The notes under the pieces were generated by a model, which saw only the letters and a list, made by a program, of their open reading frames with translations, was not told the origin of the DNA and did no database searches. From assembly GCF_014230355.1 (NCBI RefSeq), contig NZ_JACLAX010000003.1, positions 124,001 through 188,000 of the forward strand: 64,000 nucleotides of DNA, written 5' to 3'. Made by a program: the position numbers and the translations under genes. Shown here in pieces: positions 1 to 9,071 of the stretch. This DNA is from Novosphingobium piscinae. GTDB taxonomy: Bacteria > Pseudomonadota > Alphaproteobacteria > Sphingomonadales > Sphingomonadaceae. Numbering within the stretch: the stretch's first letter is position 1; every line of letters begins with the position of its first letter.

Positions 1-89
1 GCATCGAGCGGTACGGTCTCGGCGCCCAGCGGCCTCGCCGTTTCGGCCAGCCGCGCCAGCGCCTCGGTGAACCCGGTCAGCCCGCCCAC
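1..89 (-). CDS. moeA: molybdopterin molybdenumtransferase MoeA (5' end only)
   Basis: Only the first 29 codons are in the window; the rest lies beyond base 1. Read from a GTG at 89-87 the product begins [20 protein letters not shown] and continues into LGAETVPLD, which matches the usual MoeA N-terminus (EALARL...PLG.E.VPL). MoeA inserts molybdate into adenylylated molybdopterin in the last step of Moco synthesis. The GTG lies inside the 3' end of moaC, so the two genes overlap by 13 bases, and the position at the end of a moa operon supports the call. The start is inferred; no better ATG is in frame nearby. Confidence 0.75.
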   Translation of the reverse strand, partial: MGGLTGFTEALARLAETARPLGAETVPLD

Positions 90-550
90 GCGCCCGATCG
101 CCCGCCGCTCTTGGCCGTCACCCGGATCGCGCCGATCTCCATGCCCTTGTCGACCGCCTTGAGCATGTCGAACAGGGTCAGGCAGGCGACCGAGACCGCG
201 GTGAGCGCCTCCATCTCCACCCCGGTCTGGCCGGTGGTGCGGACCCGGGCCTGGACCGCGAAGCCGGGCAGGTTCTGATCGGGCGTGATCTCAACCACCA
301 CCTGCGACAGCGGCAGCGGATGGCACAGCGGGATCAGTGCAGCGGTCTGCTTGGCCGCCATCACCCCGGCCAGCTCGGCCGTGGCGATGACATTGCCCTT
401 GGGCGCTGCGCCGGCCTGGACCAGCGCAAGGGTCTCGGCCGCGCAGCGCAGCACACCGGCCGCTTCGGCCTCGCGGCGGGTCACGGCCTTGTCGCCGACA
501 TCGACCATGCGTGCCCGGCCCGATTCGTCGAGGTGCGACAGCCCGGTCAT
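77..550 (-). CDS. moaC: cyclic pyranopterin monophosphate synthase MoaC
   Basis: The 157-residue product has the MoaC core: [14 protein letters not shown] near residue 15, [19 protein letters not shown] around 52-70, the [10 protein letters not shown] motif and the [21 protein letters not shown] segment near 110, with the KGMEI lysine close to the C-terminus. MoaC converts the 3',8-cyclo-GTP made by MoaA into cyclic pyranopterin monophosphate. I chose the ATG at 550 because it overlaps the moaB stop as ATGA and gives the normal family length; a longer reading adds 15 unconserved residues. Fourth-to-last step gene of the moa operon, translationally coupled to moaB and followed by moeA. Confidence 0.95.
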   Translation of the reverse strand: MTGLSHLDESGRARMVDVGDKAVTRREAEAAGVLRCAAETLALVQAGAAPKGNVIATAELAGVMAAKQTAALIPLCHPLPLSQVVVEITPDQNLPGFAVQARVRTTGQTGVEMEALTAVSVACLTLFDMLKAVDKGMEIGAIRVTAKSGGRSGAWAG

Positions 551-1083
551 GCCGCCTGCCCCCGCAGCCGCGGGATCTGGCCGGCGATCGAGCACGGCCG
601 GTAGCGGCTGTCGAACTCATGGGCCAGCACCAGGTCCCAGCCGTCCCGGCAGGCGCCGGTGGACCCGGGCAGGCAGAAGATGAAGGTGTCCTCGGCCTGC
701 CCGGCAAAGGCGCGCGATTGCAGGGTCGAGACGCCGATCGTGCCCATGCTGGCCTGGTGGAACACCACGCTGAACCCGTCCATCGTCCGGCGCAGCAGCG
801 GCACGATCGCCTCGGGGGTGACGTCGCGCGGCATGAACCCGGTGCCGCCCGTGGTCAGGACGATGTCGACTGCCGGATCGGCGATCCACTGGCGCACCTG
901 CGCCTGAATCTGCGCGACATCATCTGGGAGAATCGCGCGGGCGGCGAGCCGGTGACCGGCTGCCTGCAACCGCTCGACCAGCAGCGCGCCGGAGGTGTCA
1001 GTCTCAAGGGTGCGCGTGTCCGAGACGGTCAGGACCGCGATGTGCAGCGGGTGGAAGGTCAGGCTGGGGTCAATTCCGGGCAT
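547..1083 (-). CDS. moaB: molybdenum cofactor biosynthesis protein MoaB (MogA family)
   Basis: The 178-residue protein is a single MoaB/MogA domain. It shows the TVSDTR N-terminal motif, the [16 protein letters not shown] substrate-loop motif near residue 78, and the [15 protein letters not shown] segment near 135. Family members adenylylate molybdopterin (MogA) or are its bacterial MoaB homologues. The neighbouring moeA supplies the partner molybdate-insertion activity. The gene follows moaE by one base and its stop overlaps the moaC start. MoaB and MogA cannot be separated from the sequence alone, so the symbol rests on operon context. Confidence 0.88.
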   Translation of the reverse strand: MPGIDPSLTFHPLHIAVLTVSDTRTLETDTSGALLVERLQAAGHRLAARAILPDDVAQIQAQVRQWIADPAVDIVLTTGGTGFMPRDVTPEAIVPLLRRTMDGFSVVFHQASMGTIGVSTLQSRAFAGQAEDTFIFCLPGSTGACRDGWDLVLAHEFDSRYRPCSIAGQIPRLRGQAA

Positions 1084-1084
1084 G

Positions 1085-1558
1085 TCAGTCCTGTTCGCGC
1101 GCGTGCCAGCGGGCCAGGTCGGCGGTGTCAGCGGCGGTCGGTTCGATCCACCGGGCGCCGGCCACGCTCTCCTCCCGCTTCCAGAACACAGCCTCGGACT
1201 TGAGGCGGTCCATCAGGTAGTCCGCCGCCTCGAAGGCGGCACGCCGATGGGCCGCCGCCGTGGCGACGAAGACGATCGCCTCGCCCGGCAGTATCCGCCC
1301 GGCACGGTGCAGCACGCGGCTGTGCGCGATCGCGAAGCGCGCATGGGCGGCGGCGGCGATCCCTTCCATCGAGCGCAGCGTGACCGAGCGATAGCTTTCC
1401 AGCACGAGCGCCGTGAGCGCCATGCCGTCCCGATCTTCGCTGCGGGCCAGCCCGGTGAAGCTGACGATCGCCCCGGCGCCGGCCGCGAGCGCGGTGAAGT
1501 CCGCCAGTTCGGCCGCCGGGTCGAACGGGCCGTCGAGCAGCCGGACCACGGCACTCAT
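1085..1558 (-). CDS. moaE: molybdopterin synthase catalytic subunit MoaE
   Basis: A 157-residue MoaE protein. Visible features are the GAIVSFTGLARSEDRDG segment (residues about 29-45), the LESYRSVTLRSM stretch corresponding to the usual LEHY..M, the RAGRILPGEAIVFVATAAAHRRAAFEA core, and KSEAVFWKREE near residue 122 carrying the conserved lysines that help bind precursor. MoaE uses the thiocarboxylated C-terminus of MoaD to add the dithiolene sulfurs. Its ATG overlaps the moaD stop (ATGA), fitting one-to-one synthesis of the two subunits. Confidence 0.94.
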   Translation of the reverse strand: MSAVVRLLDGPFDPAAELADFTALAAGAGAIVSFTGLARSEDRDGMALTALVLESYRSVTLRSMEGIAAAAHARFAIAHSRVLHRAGRILPGEAIVFVATAAAHRRAAFEAADYLMDRLKSEAVFWKREESVAGARWIEPTAADTADLARWHAREQD

Positions 1559-1818
1559 CCCCCCGACACCGGCGGGAACAGCGCGGCCAGGTCACCCGGA
1601 CGGACCACCGTCTCATCGCGCGCCATGGTTTCGTTGAGACAGACCCGGACCTTGCCCGACGCGAGCAAGGGGGCCAAAGCGGGAAAACTGTCGCGCAGAC
1701 GGACCAGCAGCTCGGCCACGGTGCACCCGGCGGCCGGCAGCGGCACGGTCACCTCGCGGCCGTGCGGTTCGGCCAGCTTGCCGCACAGTTCGACCACAAG
1801 GGCAAGTTGCTCGGCCAT
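1555..1818 (-). CDS. moaD: molybdopterin synthase sulfur carrier subunit MoaD
   Basis: An 87-residue ubiquitin-like protein ending in SGG, the diglycine tail that is adenylylated and thiocarboxylated before sulfur transfer to precursor Z. The sequence keeps the beta-grasp pattern of MoaD (VCLNETMA, then LRPGD-like VVRPGDLAALFPPVSGG). It starts 6 bases after moaA ends and overlaps moaE by four bases. Slightly longer than E. coli MoaD (81 residues). Confidence 0.93.
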   Translation of the reverse strand: MAEQLALVVELCGKLAEPHGREVTVPLPAAGCTVAELLVRLRDSFPALAPLLASGKVRVCLNETMARDETVVRPGDLAALFPPVSGG

Positions 1819-1824
1819 AGCGGC

Positions 1825-2817
1825 TCAGCCGCCGATCGAAGCGAGATGCGGCGTGGCCCCGCTATTGCCCTGATGCAGGCGGTGCGTCGGCGCCTTGGTC
1901 GCGGTCAGGGCGACGATCCGGGCCACCAGCTCGTCCTGCTGGTCATCGTGCTGGAGCAGCGGCCGAAGGTCGATCCCGCCATCGCCGAACAGGCACAGGT
2001 GGAAGCGCCCGTCGGCCGAGAGACGCAGGCGGTTGCAGGTGGCGCAGAAGTCCTGGGCGTAGGGCGCGATGATGCCGATCCGGCCGCGCGCGCCGGGATG
2101 GCCGTACTCAACCGCGGGGCCGGCTCCGGGAGCCCGGGCCAGCCGGCTCCAGCCCGCCGCCTCAAGCGCGGCGATCACGCTCTGCCCGGCCAGGTGCCGG
2201 TCCGCGAAGAAGGCCGGATTGTCGTTGGTGCGCATCACCTCGATGAAACGCAGCGAGAGGTCGTGCGCCTGAACGAAAGCGATCATCCCGGCGAGCTCGT
2301 CGTCGTTGATCCCGCGCATCAGCACCGCGTTGAGCTTGACCGGATCGAACCCTGCCGCCCGGGCCGCATCGACCCCGGCCAGCACCTCAGCCAGCCGGTC
2401 ATGCCCGGTGATCGCGGCAAACCGGGCCGGATCGAGCGAGTCGACGCTGACATTGATCGCGCTGACGCCGGCTGCGCGCCATTCGGCGGCATGGGCCGCA
2501 AGGCGGTAGCCGTTGGTGGTCATCGCCACGCGGCGGATGCCCGGGACCGCGGCGACCCGCCGGGCGATCTCGGTGAACTCGGCGCGCAGGGTCGGCTCGC
2601 CACCGGTGAGGCGCACCTTCCACAGGCCGAGCCGGGCAAAGGCGCTGACCGCGCGGACGATCTCGTCCGGGCTGAGCTCGCTCGGCCGGTTGGCCGGCTT
2701 GCGGTAGCCGTTGGGCAGGCAATAGGTGCAGCGGAAGTTGCAGACGTCGGTCAGTGACAGCCGCAGGTACTCGAACCGGCGGCCGTGCCCATCGTGCAGC
2801 GTCGAGCCCGGCGTCAT
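1825..2817 (-). CDS. moaA: GTP 3',8-cyclase MoaA (radical SAM)
   Basis: The 330-residue product carries the radical SAM cluster motif CNFRCTYC near residue 25 and a second C-terminal cluster motif beginning CATCNRLRLSADGRFHLCLF near residue 250, both diagnostic of MoaA. It ends in the GG pair that is essential in MoaA proteins. The enzyme makes 3',8-cyclo-7,8-dihydro-GTP from GTP, the first Moco step. I chose the ATG at 2817; the upstream alternative at 2835 is a TTG that adds only six residues. First gene of the moaADEBC-moeA operon. No Moco riboswitch-like structure was recognised in the 158 bases upstream. Confidence 0.95.
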   Translation of the reverse strand: MTPGSTLHDGHGRRFEYLRLSLTDVCNFRCTYCLPNGYRKPANRPSELSPDEIVRAVSAFARLGLWKVRLTGGEPTLRAEFTEIARRVAAVPGIRRVAMTTNGYRLAAHAAEWRAAGVSAINVSVDSLDPARFAAITGHDRLAEVLAGVDAARAAGFDPVKLNAVLMRGINDDELAGMIAFVQAHDLSLRFIEVMRTNDNPAFFADRHLAGQSVIAALEAAGWSRLARAPGAGPAVEYGHPGARGRIGIIAPYAQDFCATCNRLRLSADGRFHLCLFGDGGIDLRPLLQHDDQQDELVARIVALTATKAPTHRLHQGNSGATPHLASIGG

Positions 2818-2975
2818 GCCCGGGCGTCCGCGCAATTGCGGGGCCGCGCGGCAGCTGTGGACGCTCTGTCGGACACGTTCGCTCTCTCTGCTCTCCGGCA
2901 GCCGGGGCCGCCTGCGACCATTGGCGCCTTAACTCCGGACAGGCAAGTGCCAGTTGGGTGCGCCGGGGCGGGCCG

Positions 2976-4469
2976 TCAAGTCCCACCGGCAGGGGATGCG
3001 GAGCGATCCGGCACGGCCGGAGCGCCGCCGCCCAGCGCGGCAAACAGGCCAACCGTGTCAGTCAGCCGCATGGTCCGAGCCGCAAGCAGCTGGGCGCGAG
3101 CCTGCTGCGCCGTGGCGCGGGCATTCAGAACCGTCAGCGTACCCACGCTGCCCAGCTCGAGCTGGCGGCGGACATAGCCGAGCGAGGTCTGCGCCGCTGT
3201 GTCGGCCCGGGTCGCGGCATCGAGCGCACGGGCATCGGTGGTGAGCGCGGTCAGGGCGTTGGCGACATCGGCGAAGGCTTGCAGCGCGGCCCCACGGTAC
3301 TGCGCCTTGGCCGCGTCAAGCGCGGCCTCGGCCGCTTTCTGCTGATGGCGCAGAGTTCCGCCGTGGAACAGCGGCGCGGTCAGCCCGCCCAGCAGCGACC
3401 AGAAAGGATTGCCGTCGGCGAACAGCGCGCCGAAATCGCGCGCGGCGCCGCCGGCGGCGGCACTCAGCGTGATCGTCGGCAAGCGGGCGGCGATCGCAGC
3501 CCTGACGTCGGCTCCGGCGCCCTCCAGCGCCGCGGCGGCAGCCGCCACGTCGGGCCGCTGGGCGACGAGGTCGGACGGCAGGCTGAGCGGCAGATCCGCC
3601 GGCAGGGTGAGCGTGTCGAGCGCAGGCAACGGCGGCAGCGGCGCACCGGGCGCCGCGCCAAGCAGCACGCCGAGCCCGGCCAGATTGGCACGGCGGGCCC
3701 GCTCCAGCGGGGGCAGCAGGCCCTCCGACGCGGCCAGCGCGGCCTCCTGCGCGGCGACATCAGCCTGGCCGATCGCCCCCAGTGCCTGGCGTGCGCGGAG
3801 CAGGCGCAGGATCTCGCGGTTGCTGTCGACCGCCGCCTGGGCCGCCTCGAGTTGCGCCTCGAGCGCGGCGTTCTGGATCGCGGCCAGCACGACATTGCCA
3901 GCCACCATCGTCCGCACCCCGCGCAGATGCTCGGCGGTGGCCCACGCGGCCGCCCGGGCCGAGGCGACGCGGGCGCGGTTGCCGCCGAACAGGTCGAGCG
4001 AGTAGCCAACACTGAGCTGGGCGGTGTGAAGCGAGAACAGGCTGGGCACCGGATCGGCCAAGGGCGTGGCGATCGTGCCCGACAGACGCTCCCGCTCCAC
4101 CGCATAGCCCGCGTCGACCTGGGGGAACAGCACCCCGCGCGCCGCCGCCGTCAGCTCCTGCGCCTGGCGCAGGTTGGCCCCGGCCACGGCCAGATCGGTA
4201 TTGGCGTCCAGCGCCCGGGCGACCAGCGCGTCCAGCGCCGGGCTGGCAAAAGCGCGCCACCAGTCGGCGGCAAGGGCCATGCCGGGCCGGACCGTCTGGG
4301 GCGGACCGTGATCGGGTGCGATCGGCCCGGTCAGCACCTCGGCCGGGGCATTACCGGCGGCACTCGCGGGCAGCGACAGGCCGATCGCCGGGGTCCCGGC
4401 CGATGCCGGGGTGGCCGCGGCCAGCGGGGCCAGGGCGCAGGCCAGCATCAGCGTCAGGCGGCGGCTCAT
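2976..4469 (-). CDS. outer-membrane efflux factor, TolC/NodT family
   Basis: A 497-residue outer-membrane factor starting with a Sec signal peptide (MSRRLTLMLACALAPLAAAT, cleavage near ASA). Two TolC repeats are visible: WWRAFASPALDALVARALDANTDLAVA early in the mature protein, the LSVGYSLDLFGG segment near residue 150, and the repeat-2 counterparts FWSLLGGLTAPLFHGG near 370 and QLELGSVGTLTVLNAR near 455. NodT-type lipidation is not evident, because the only early cysteine (residue 11) is too close to the start. The ATG overlaps the RND pump stop by four bases, so it is the last gene of the adaptor-pump-channel operon. It should form the exit duct of the efflux complex. Confidence 0.88.
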   Translation of the reverse strand: MSRRLTLMLACALAPLAAATPASAGTPAIGLSLPASAAGNAPAEVLTGPIAPDHGPPQTVRPGMALAADWWRAFASPALDALVARALDANTDLAVAGANLRQAQELTAAARGVLFPQVDAGYAVERERLSGTIATPLADPVPSLFSLHTAQLSVGYSLDLFGGNRARVASARAAAWATAEHLRGVRTMVAGNVVLAAIQNAALEAQLEAAQAAVDSNREILRLLRARQALGAIGQADVAAQEAALAASEGLLPPLERARRANLAGLGVLLGAAPGAPLPPLPALDTLTLPADLPLSLPSDLVAQRPDVAAAAAALEGAGADVRAAIAARLPTITLSAAAGGAARDFGALFADGNPFWSLLGGLTAPLFHGGTLRHQQKAAEAALDAAKAQYRGAALQAFADVANALTALTTDARALDAATRADTAAQTSLGYVRRQLELGSVGTLTVLNARATAQQARAQLLAARTMRLTDTVGLFAALGGGAPAVPDRSASPAGGT

Positions 4470-7400
4470 GCCGGTTCTCCCGCAGCGGCCGGAAAGGCCT
4501 CGTCCTCGGAGGGGTGCGCCTTGGCCGCGACGAGCCGGCTCGAGAAGCGCGCGATCAGCAGCGGCAGGACCAGCAGGATCAGCAGCGGCGCCATGGTCAT
4601 GCCGCCGACCACGACGAGCGCGAGCGGCTTCTGCACCTGGCTGCCGATCCCGGTCGAAAGCGCCGCAGGGAGCAGCCCGATCGCCGCGACCAGACAGGTC
4701 ATCACCACCGGCCGCAGCGAATTGGTGGTGGCGATCCGCAGCGCCGTTTCGGGCCCGTTGCCCTCGTCCATCGCCTGGTTGAAGTTGGTCACCACCAGGA
4801 TGCCGTCCATCACCGCGATCCCGAACAGGGCGACAAAACCGATCGCCGCCGAGATCGAGAAGGCCGTTCCGGTCAGCAACAGCCCCAGCACGCCGCCGAC
4901 GACGGCCATCGGGATCACGCTGAAGGACAGCAGCGTATCGCGCATGTTGCCGAAGTTGGCGTAGAGTAGACCCAGCATAAGGAGCAGGCTGATCGGCACG
5001 ACGATTTCGAGCCGGGCCACGGCGTTCTGCAGGTTGGCCAGTTCTCCAGCCCATTCCAGGGTGTAGCCGGGGGGGAGCGCAACGTGCTGGGCGATGTTGC
5101 GCTGGGCCTCGGCGACCGCGCTGCCGAGATCGCGGTCGCGCACCGAGAACTTGATCGGAATGTAACGCGACTGGTGCTCACGGTAGATGAAGGCGGCGCC
5201 GCTGGTCAGCCGCACGTCGGCCAGCTCGGACAGGGGCACCTGGATGGTCGATCCGTCCGGCGCGGTGGCCCCCACCGTGATCCGCTTGACCGCCTCGAGA
5301 CTGTCGCGCTGGTCGGACTTGAGGCGCACGACGATCGGGAAGTGCCGATCGGTGTGCGGCTCGTAGAGATCGCCCGGCGAGGCACCGCCGATCGCGGCCT
5401 GGACCGTCTGATTGACGTCATCCACGTTGAGCCCGAAGCGGGCGGCCTTGACCCGGTCGACATCGATCCGCACGGTCGGCTGGCCAAGCGACTGGAAGAT
5501 GCCGAGATCGGCGATCCCCCGGACCCTGGCCATCTGGTCGCGGATCTTGCCCGCCAGGTCCTCCAGCGTCGCCAGATCGGGGCCGAACAGCTTGACCGAG
5601 TTGGCGCCCTTCACGCCCGAGGCCGCCTCCTCGACGTTGTCCTCGATGATCTGCGAGAACGAGAAGTCGACCCCGGGATACTTGTTCTTCAGCCGGGCCG
5701 AAAGCTGGGCCACCAGCTTCTCCTTGTCCATGCCCGCGGGCCACTGGTCGAACGGCTTCAGCGGCACGAAGTATTCCACGTTGAAGAAGCCCGTGGCATC
5801 GGTGCCGTCGTCGGGCCGGCCGTGGGCGGAGAGAACTGCCGTCACCTCCGGGTAGGTCATGATGTCGCGGCGAATGGCCTCGGCGGTGGGCTCACCCGCG
5901 TCGAGCGAGATCGAGGCCGGGAGCGAGGCGCGGATGTACATGTTGCCCTCCTCGAGGTGCGGCAGGAACTCGATCCCGAGCGAACGCACGCCAACGAAGG
6001 CGCCCAGCACCAGCAGCACACCGCCGCCGATGGCCAGGAGCTGGTTGCGGTAGGCGAAGGCGGCGGCCGGCTCGTAGACGCGGCGCAGCCGGGCGACGAT
6101 CCAGGTCTCCACCTCGCTGAGCTTGTCAGGCAGCAGCATGGTCGAGAGCACCGGCGCCACAGTAAAGGTCGCGATCAGGCCGCCGACGATGGCATAGGCG
6201 TAGGTCTTGGCCATCGGCCCGAAGATGTGGCCCTCCACCCCGGTCAGGGTGAACAGCGGGAGGAAGCTGGCGATGATGATGGCCGCCGCGAAGAAGATCC
6301 CGCGGCTGACCTCGCTCGAGGCCTGCAGCACCGCGCCGATGCGGCTGGCGAAGGTGTAGTGCGCCCCGTCCTCGGGGTGGCTCTCCACGTGGTGGGACCG
6401 TTCCGACATGTGGCGGAAGATGTTTTCGACCATGATCACCGTGGCATCGACCACCAGCCCGAAATCAAGCGCGCCGACCGAGAGCAGGTTGGCGCTCTCA
6501 CCCTGGAGGGTCAGGATCAGCACCGCGAAGGACAGCGCGAAGGGAATCGTCGCGGCCACGATCAGCGCCGAACGCAGGTTGCCGAGGAAGGCCCACTGCA
6601 GGATGAAGATCAGCAGCACGCCGGCGATCAGGTTCTCCATCACGGTGTGGGTGGTCACCCCGATCAGGTCCGACCGGTCGTAGATCCGTTCCAGCGAGAC
6701 GCCGGGAGGCAGGACACCGGTGCTGTTGATCTTGTCGATCTCGGCCTTGACCGCCTGGATCGTCGGCATCGACTGGGCACCGCGGCGCATCAGCACGATG
6801 CCTTCCACGATGTCGTCATCAGTGTTGAGCCCGGCGATGCCGTTGCGCGGCATGTTGCCGATCTTGACTGCGGCGACGTCCTTGAGCAGCACCGGCACGG
6901 CGCCGTCGCGGGCTACGAGGGTATCCTGGATCTGATCGACCGACTGGATCAGCCCGACCCCGCGGACGATCGCGCTCTGCGCCCCGAAGTTGATCGTCTG
7001 CCCGCCGACATTGGCATTGGCATGGGCCAGCGCCGAGATCACCTGCCCGACCGTGGCGTGATGCGCGGCCAGCCTGTCGCGATCGACCACCACGTCGTAG
7101 GAACGCAGCTTGCCGCCCCAGCCGGTCACGTCGATCACCCCGGGGATCGCGCGGAAGCGGCGCTGCAGCACCCAGTCCTGCAGGGTCTTGAGATCCTCCA
7201 CCGAATAGCCGGCGGGGGCCTTGATGCGGTAGCGGTAGATTTCGCCGACCGGGCTGGTGGGCGAGATCGTCGGGATCGCGCCGCCGGGCAGCTGGGGCAG
7301 CTGCGCCAGCCGGTTGATCACCTGCTGCTGGGCCTGGTCGTAACTGAAGTCGTAGGTGAACTGGATCTTCACGTCCGACAGGCCGAACAGCGAAATCGCG

Positions 7401-7645
7401 CGGATCGCGGTCATGTGCGGCAGGCCCGACATCTGGACCTCGATCGGCACGGTGACCCCGCGCTCCATCTCCTCGGCCGACAGGCCGCTGGACTGGGTGA
7501 CGATCTCGACCATCGGAGGGACCGGATCGGGGTAGGCCTCGATGTTGAGGTTGTAGAAGGCCACGCCCCCGGCCACGATCATGGCGAGGAAGAAGCCGAC
7601 GATGGTGAGGCGCTGCCGCAGCGCCAAGCGGACAAGGCCGATCAT
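4466..7645 (-). CDS. RND efflux pump, CusA/CzcA (heavy-metal HME) family
   Basis: A 1059-residue inner-membrane RND transporter. The N-terminal helix is followed by the YPDPVPPMVEIVTQSSGLSAEE segment typical of CusA/CzcA proteins, and TM4 contains DFGLVVDATVIMVEN near residue 400, which keeps the two proton-relay aspartates and the EN pair of the HME signature. The DFG...D form is closest to the HME1/2 (Zn, Co, Cd, Ni) type rather than the Cu/Ag type, but the usual G after the second D is A, so the substrate is uncertain. Length is normal. Its ATG overlaps the adaptor stop by one base (TGATG). No metal-responsive regulator gene is adjacent. Confidence 0.92.
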   Translation of the reverse strand: MIGLVRLALRQRLTIVGFFLAMIVAGGVAFYNLNIEAYPDPVPPMVEIVTQSSGLSAEEMERGVTVPIEVQMSGLPHMTAIRAISLFGLSDVKIQFTYDFSYDQAQQQVINRLAQLPQLPGGAIPTISPTSPVGEIYRYRIKAPAGYSVEDLKTLQDWVLQRRFRAIPGVIDVTGWGGKLRSYDVVVDRDRLAAHHATVGQVISALAHANANVGGQTINFGAQSAIVRGVGLIQSVDQIQDTLVARDGAVPVLLKDVAAVKIGNMPRNGIAGLNTDDDIVEGIVLMRRGAQSMPTIQAVKAEIDKINSTGVLPPGVSLERIYDRSDLIGVTTHTVMENLIAGVLLIFILQWAFLGNLRSALIVAATIPFALSFAVLILTLQGESANLLSVGALDFGLVVDATVIMVENIFRHMSERSHHVESHPEDGAHYTFASRIGAVLQASSEVSRGIFFAAAIIIASFLPLFTLTGVEGHIFGPMAKTYAYAIVGGLIATFTVAPVLSTMLLPDKLSEVETWIVARLRRVYEPAAAFAYRNQLLAIGGGVLLVLGAFVGVRSLGIEFLPHLEEGNMYIRASLPASISLDAGEPTAEAIRRDIMTYPEVTAVLSAHGRPDDGTDATGFFNVEYFVPLKPFDQWPAGMDKEKLVAQLSARLKNKYPGVDFSFSQIIEDNVEEAASGVKGANSVKLFGPDLATLEDLAGKIRDQMARVRGIADLGIFQSLGQPTVRIDVDRVKAARFGLNVDDVNQTVQAAIGGASPGDLYEPHTDRHFPIVVRLKSDQRDSLEAVKRITVGATAPDGSTIQVPLSELADVRLTSGAAFIYREHQSRYIPIKFSVRDRDLGSAVAEAQRNIAQHVALPPGYTLEWAGELANLQNAVARLEIVVPISLLLMLGLLYANFGNMRDTLLSFSVIPMAVVGGVLGLLLTGTAFSISAAIGFVALFGIAVMDGILVVTNFNQAMDEGNGPETALRIATTNSLRPVVMTCLVAAIGLLPAALSTGIGSQVQKPLALVVVGGMTMAPLLILLVLPLLIARFSSRLVAAKAHPSEDEAFPAAAGEPA

Positions 7646-8910
7646 CAGTTCAGCCCCGCTTCGTTGACGAAGAGCGCACCGGCGCTGACCACCCGCTCGC
7701 CCGGCCGCAGCCCGGCCAGGATCGTGATCCGGCCATCGTGACTCTCCCCGGTCCGCACCGGACGGGCGATCACGCGGCCGCGGCCGAGGTAGACCCAGAC
7801 CCGCGCGCTGTCGCCCTCGTGGATCACCGCCTCGGCCGGGACCGAGAGGACCCGCGTGGTCGCCGGAGCGGCGGGATCGGCAGCAAGCGGGCTGCGGATG
7901 GTGAAATCGGCGAACATCTGCGGCTTGAGCGCGCCATCCGGGTTGGGAATCGTCGCACGAACCGTCAGCCGGTGGGTTTCCGGGTCGATCTGCGCGGCGA
8001 CGTTGTCGATCACCGCGTCGAAGGTGCGGCCGGGGTAGGCGGTGGTGGTCACCGTGAGGTGATCGCCGAGGTGGACCCGCGCGGCATCGCTTTCGGCGAC
8101 CTGCGCGACCAGCCAGACCCTGGAGAGATCGGCGATGACGAACACCGGCGTGGTCCCGCCGCCTGTGACATACTGGCCCTCGGCCACGGCGCGGGTCACC
8201 ACCACGCCGCCGATCGGGGCATGGAGGTTGGTGTCGGCATGGATCCCGCCGATCCCGCCGGCGCCGTCGAGACGGGCGATCTCGCCCGGGGTCTTGCCGA
8301 ACACGACCAGCCGGTCCTTCGCCGCACCCACCGCCGAATCGGCAATGCGCAGCGCCGACTGGGCATTGACCAGATCGCCGCGCGCCTGCTGGACATCCTT
8401 GAGCGCGCCGCCGGCGGTGCGGTAGATCTCCTCCGCCCGCGCCGCGTTCTCCTGCGCCACCCGCAGCTGCGAGGCCGCGCTGGCGCGCTGCGCCTCGGCC
8501 GCGAACAGGGCATTGCGGGCATCGACCACGTCGCTGGTGCGGATGCGCAGCAGCACGTCGCCCTGGCGGACCCGGTCGCCGTTCTGGACGTTCACCGTCA
8601 GGACCTGGCCGGAATAGGGCAGGAACACCGGCGTGCTGCGCGTCTCGTCGACCGCGATCTGGCCGCTCGCGCCGGTCCGCTCGTAGCCGTCATCGCCCCC
8701 CGCAACCGCGATCTTCAGGCTGCTGAGCTGCTGCGGGGTAAGCTGCAACTCGCCCGCGGGCAGCACGGGGGGCGGCACCTCGGGGCGGCTCAGCGCCCAG
8801 TGCAGACCGCTCACCGCGGCGCTGACGAGGACGACCGCCAGAATGGCACAGACAAGGATCCGGACCTGCTGGTCACGGCTCAGGGCAGGAACGCGGTGTT
8901 CGAAGGTCAT
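7645..8910 (-). CDS. RND efflux periplasmic adaptor (CusB/CzcB-like membrane fusion protein)
   Basis: A 421-residue membrane fusion protein. An N-terminal membrane anchor (VRILVCAILAVVLVSAAVSG, residues about 17-36) is followed by a lipoyl-type half motif (VFLPYSGQVLTVNVQNGDRV), an alpha-helical hairpin rich in Ala/Gln/Arg (residues about 130-215), the second lipoyl half (HAPIGGVVVTRAVAEGQYV) and beta-barrel sequence (ATIPNPDGALKPQMFADF). This order is standard for HlyD/CusB adaptors. I placed the start at the ATG at 8910; a longer reading from 8985 adds 25 residues without similarity. First gene of the efflux operon. Confidence 0.88.
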   Translation of the reverse strand: MTFEHRVPALSRDQQVRILVCAILAVVLVSAAVSGLHWALSRPEVPPPVLPAGELQLTPQQLSSLKIAVAGGDDGYERTGASGQIAVDETRSTPVFLPYSGQVLTVNVQNGDRVRQGDVLLRIRTSDVVDARNALFAAEAQRASAASQLRVAQENAARAEEIYRTAGGALKDVQQARGDLVNAQSALRIADSAVGAAKDRLVVFGKTPGEIARLDGAGGIGGIHADTNLHAPIGGVVVTRAVAEGQYVTGGGTTPVFVIADLSRVWLVAQVAESDAARVHLGDHLTVTTTAYPGRTFDAVIDNVAAQIDPETHRLTVRATIPNPDGALKPQMFADFTIRSPLAADPAAPATTRVLSVPAEAVIHEGDSARVWVYLGRGRVIARPVRTGESHDGRITILAGLRPGERVVSAGALFVNEAGLN

Positions 8911-8915
8911 CGGCT

Positions 8916-8976
8916 CAACTTTGCTGGCGAGGCGCCCGGCGCGCCCGTTCAACCGGGTCGCGCGACGGCAAAGTTG
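8916..8976. repeat. 9-base inverted repeat upstream of the efflux operon
   Basis: The sequence CAACTTTGC (8916-8924) is repeated as its exact reverse complement GCAAAGTTG (8968-8976), 43 bases apart, immediately upstream of the adaptor start. It may be a regulator-binding pair or an mRNA leader stem. Only the repeat itself is seen; the function is a guess. Confidence 0.4.
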
Positions 8977-9071
8977 ATCCGCCACGAGCCCCGTGGCTTT
9001 CGCATCTGCGCTTTCGAACCTGTCGGGAGCCTCGCGCGCCGATTAACTTTACGTCATGGTCAGCGGCGCCC

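Noticed and set aside
5084..7741. Very long plus-strand open frame opposite the RND pump.
   Set aside because: It is antisense to a clear transporter, has a His/Asp/Arg-rich composition typical of high-GC shadows and no recognisable domain.
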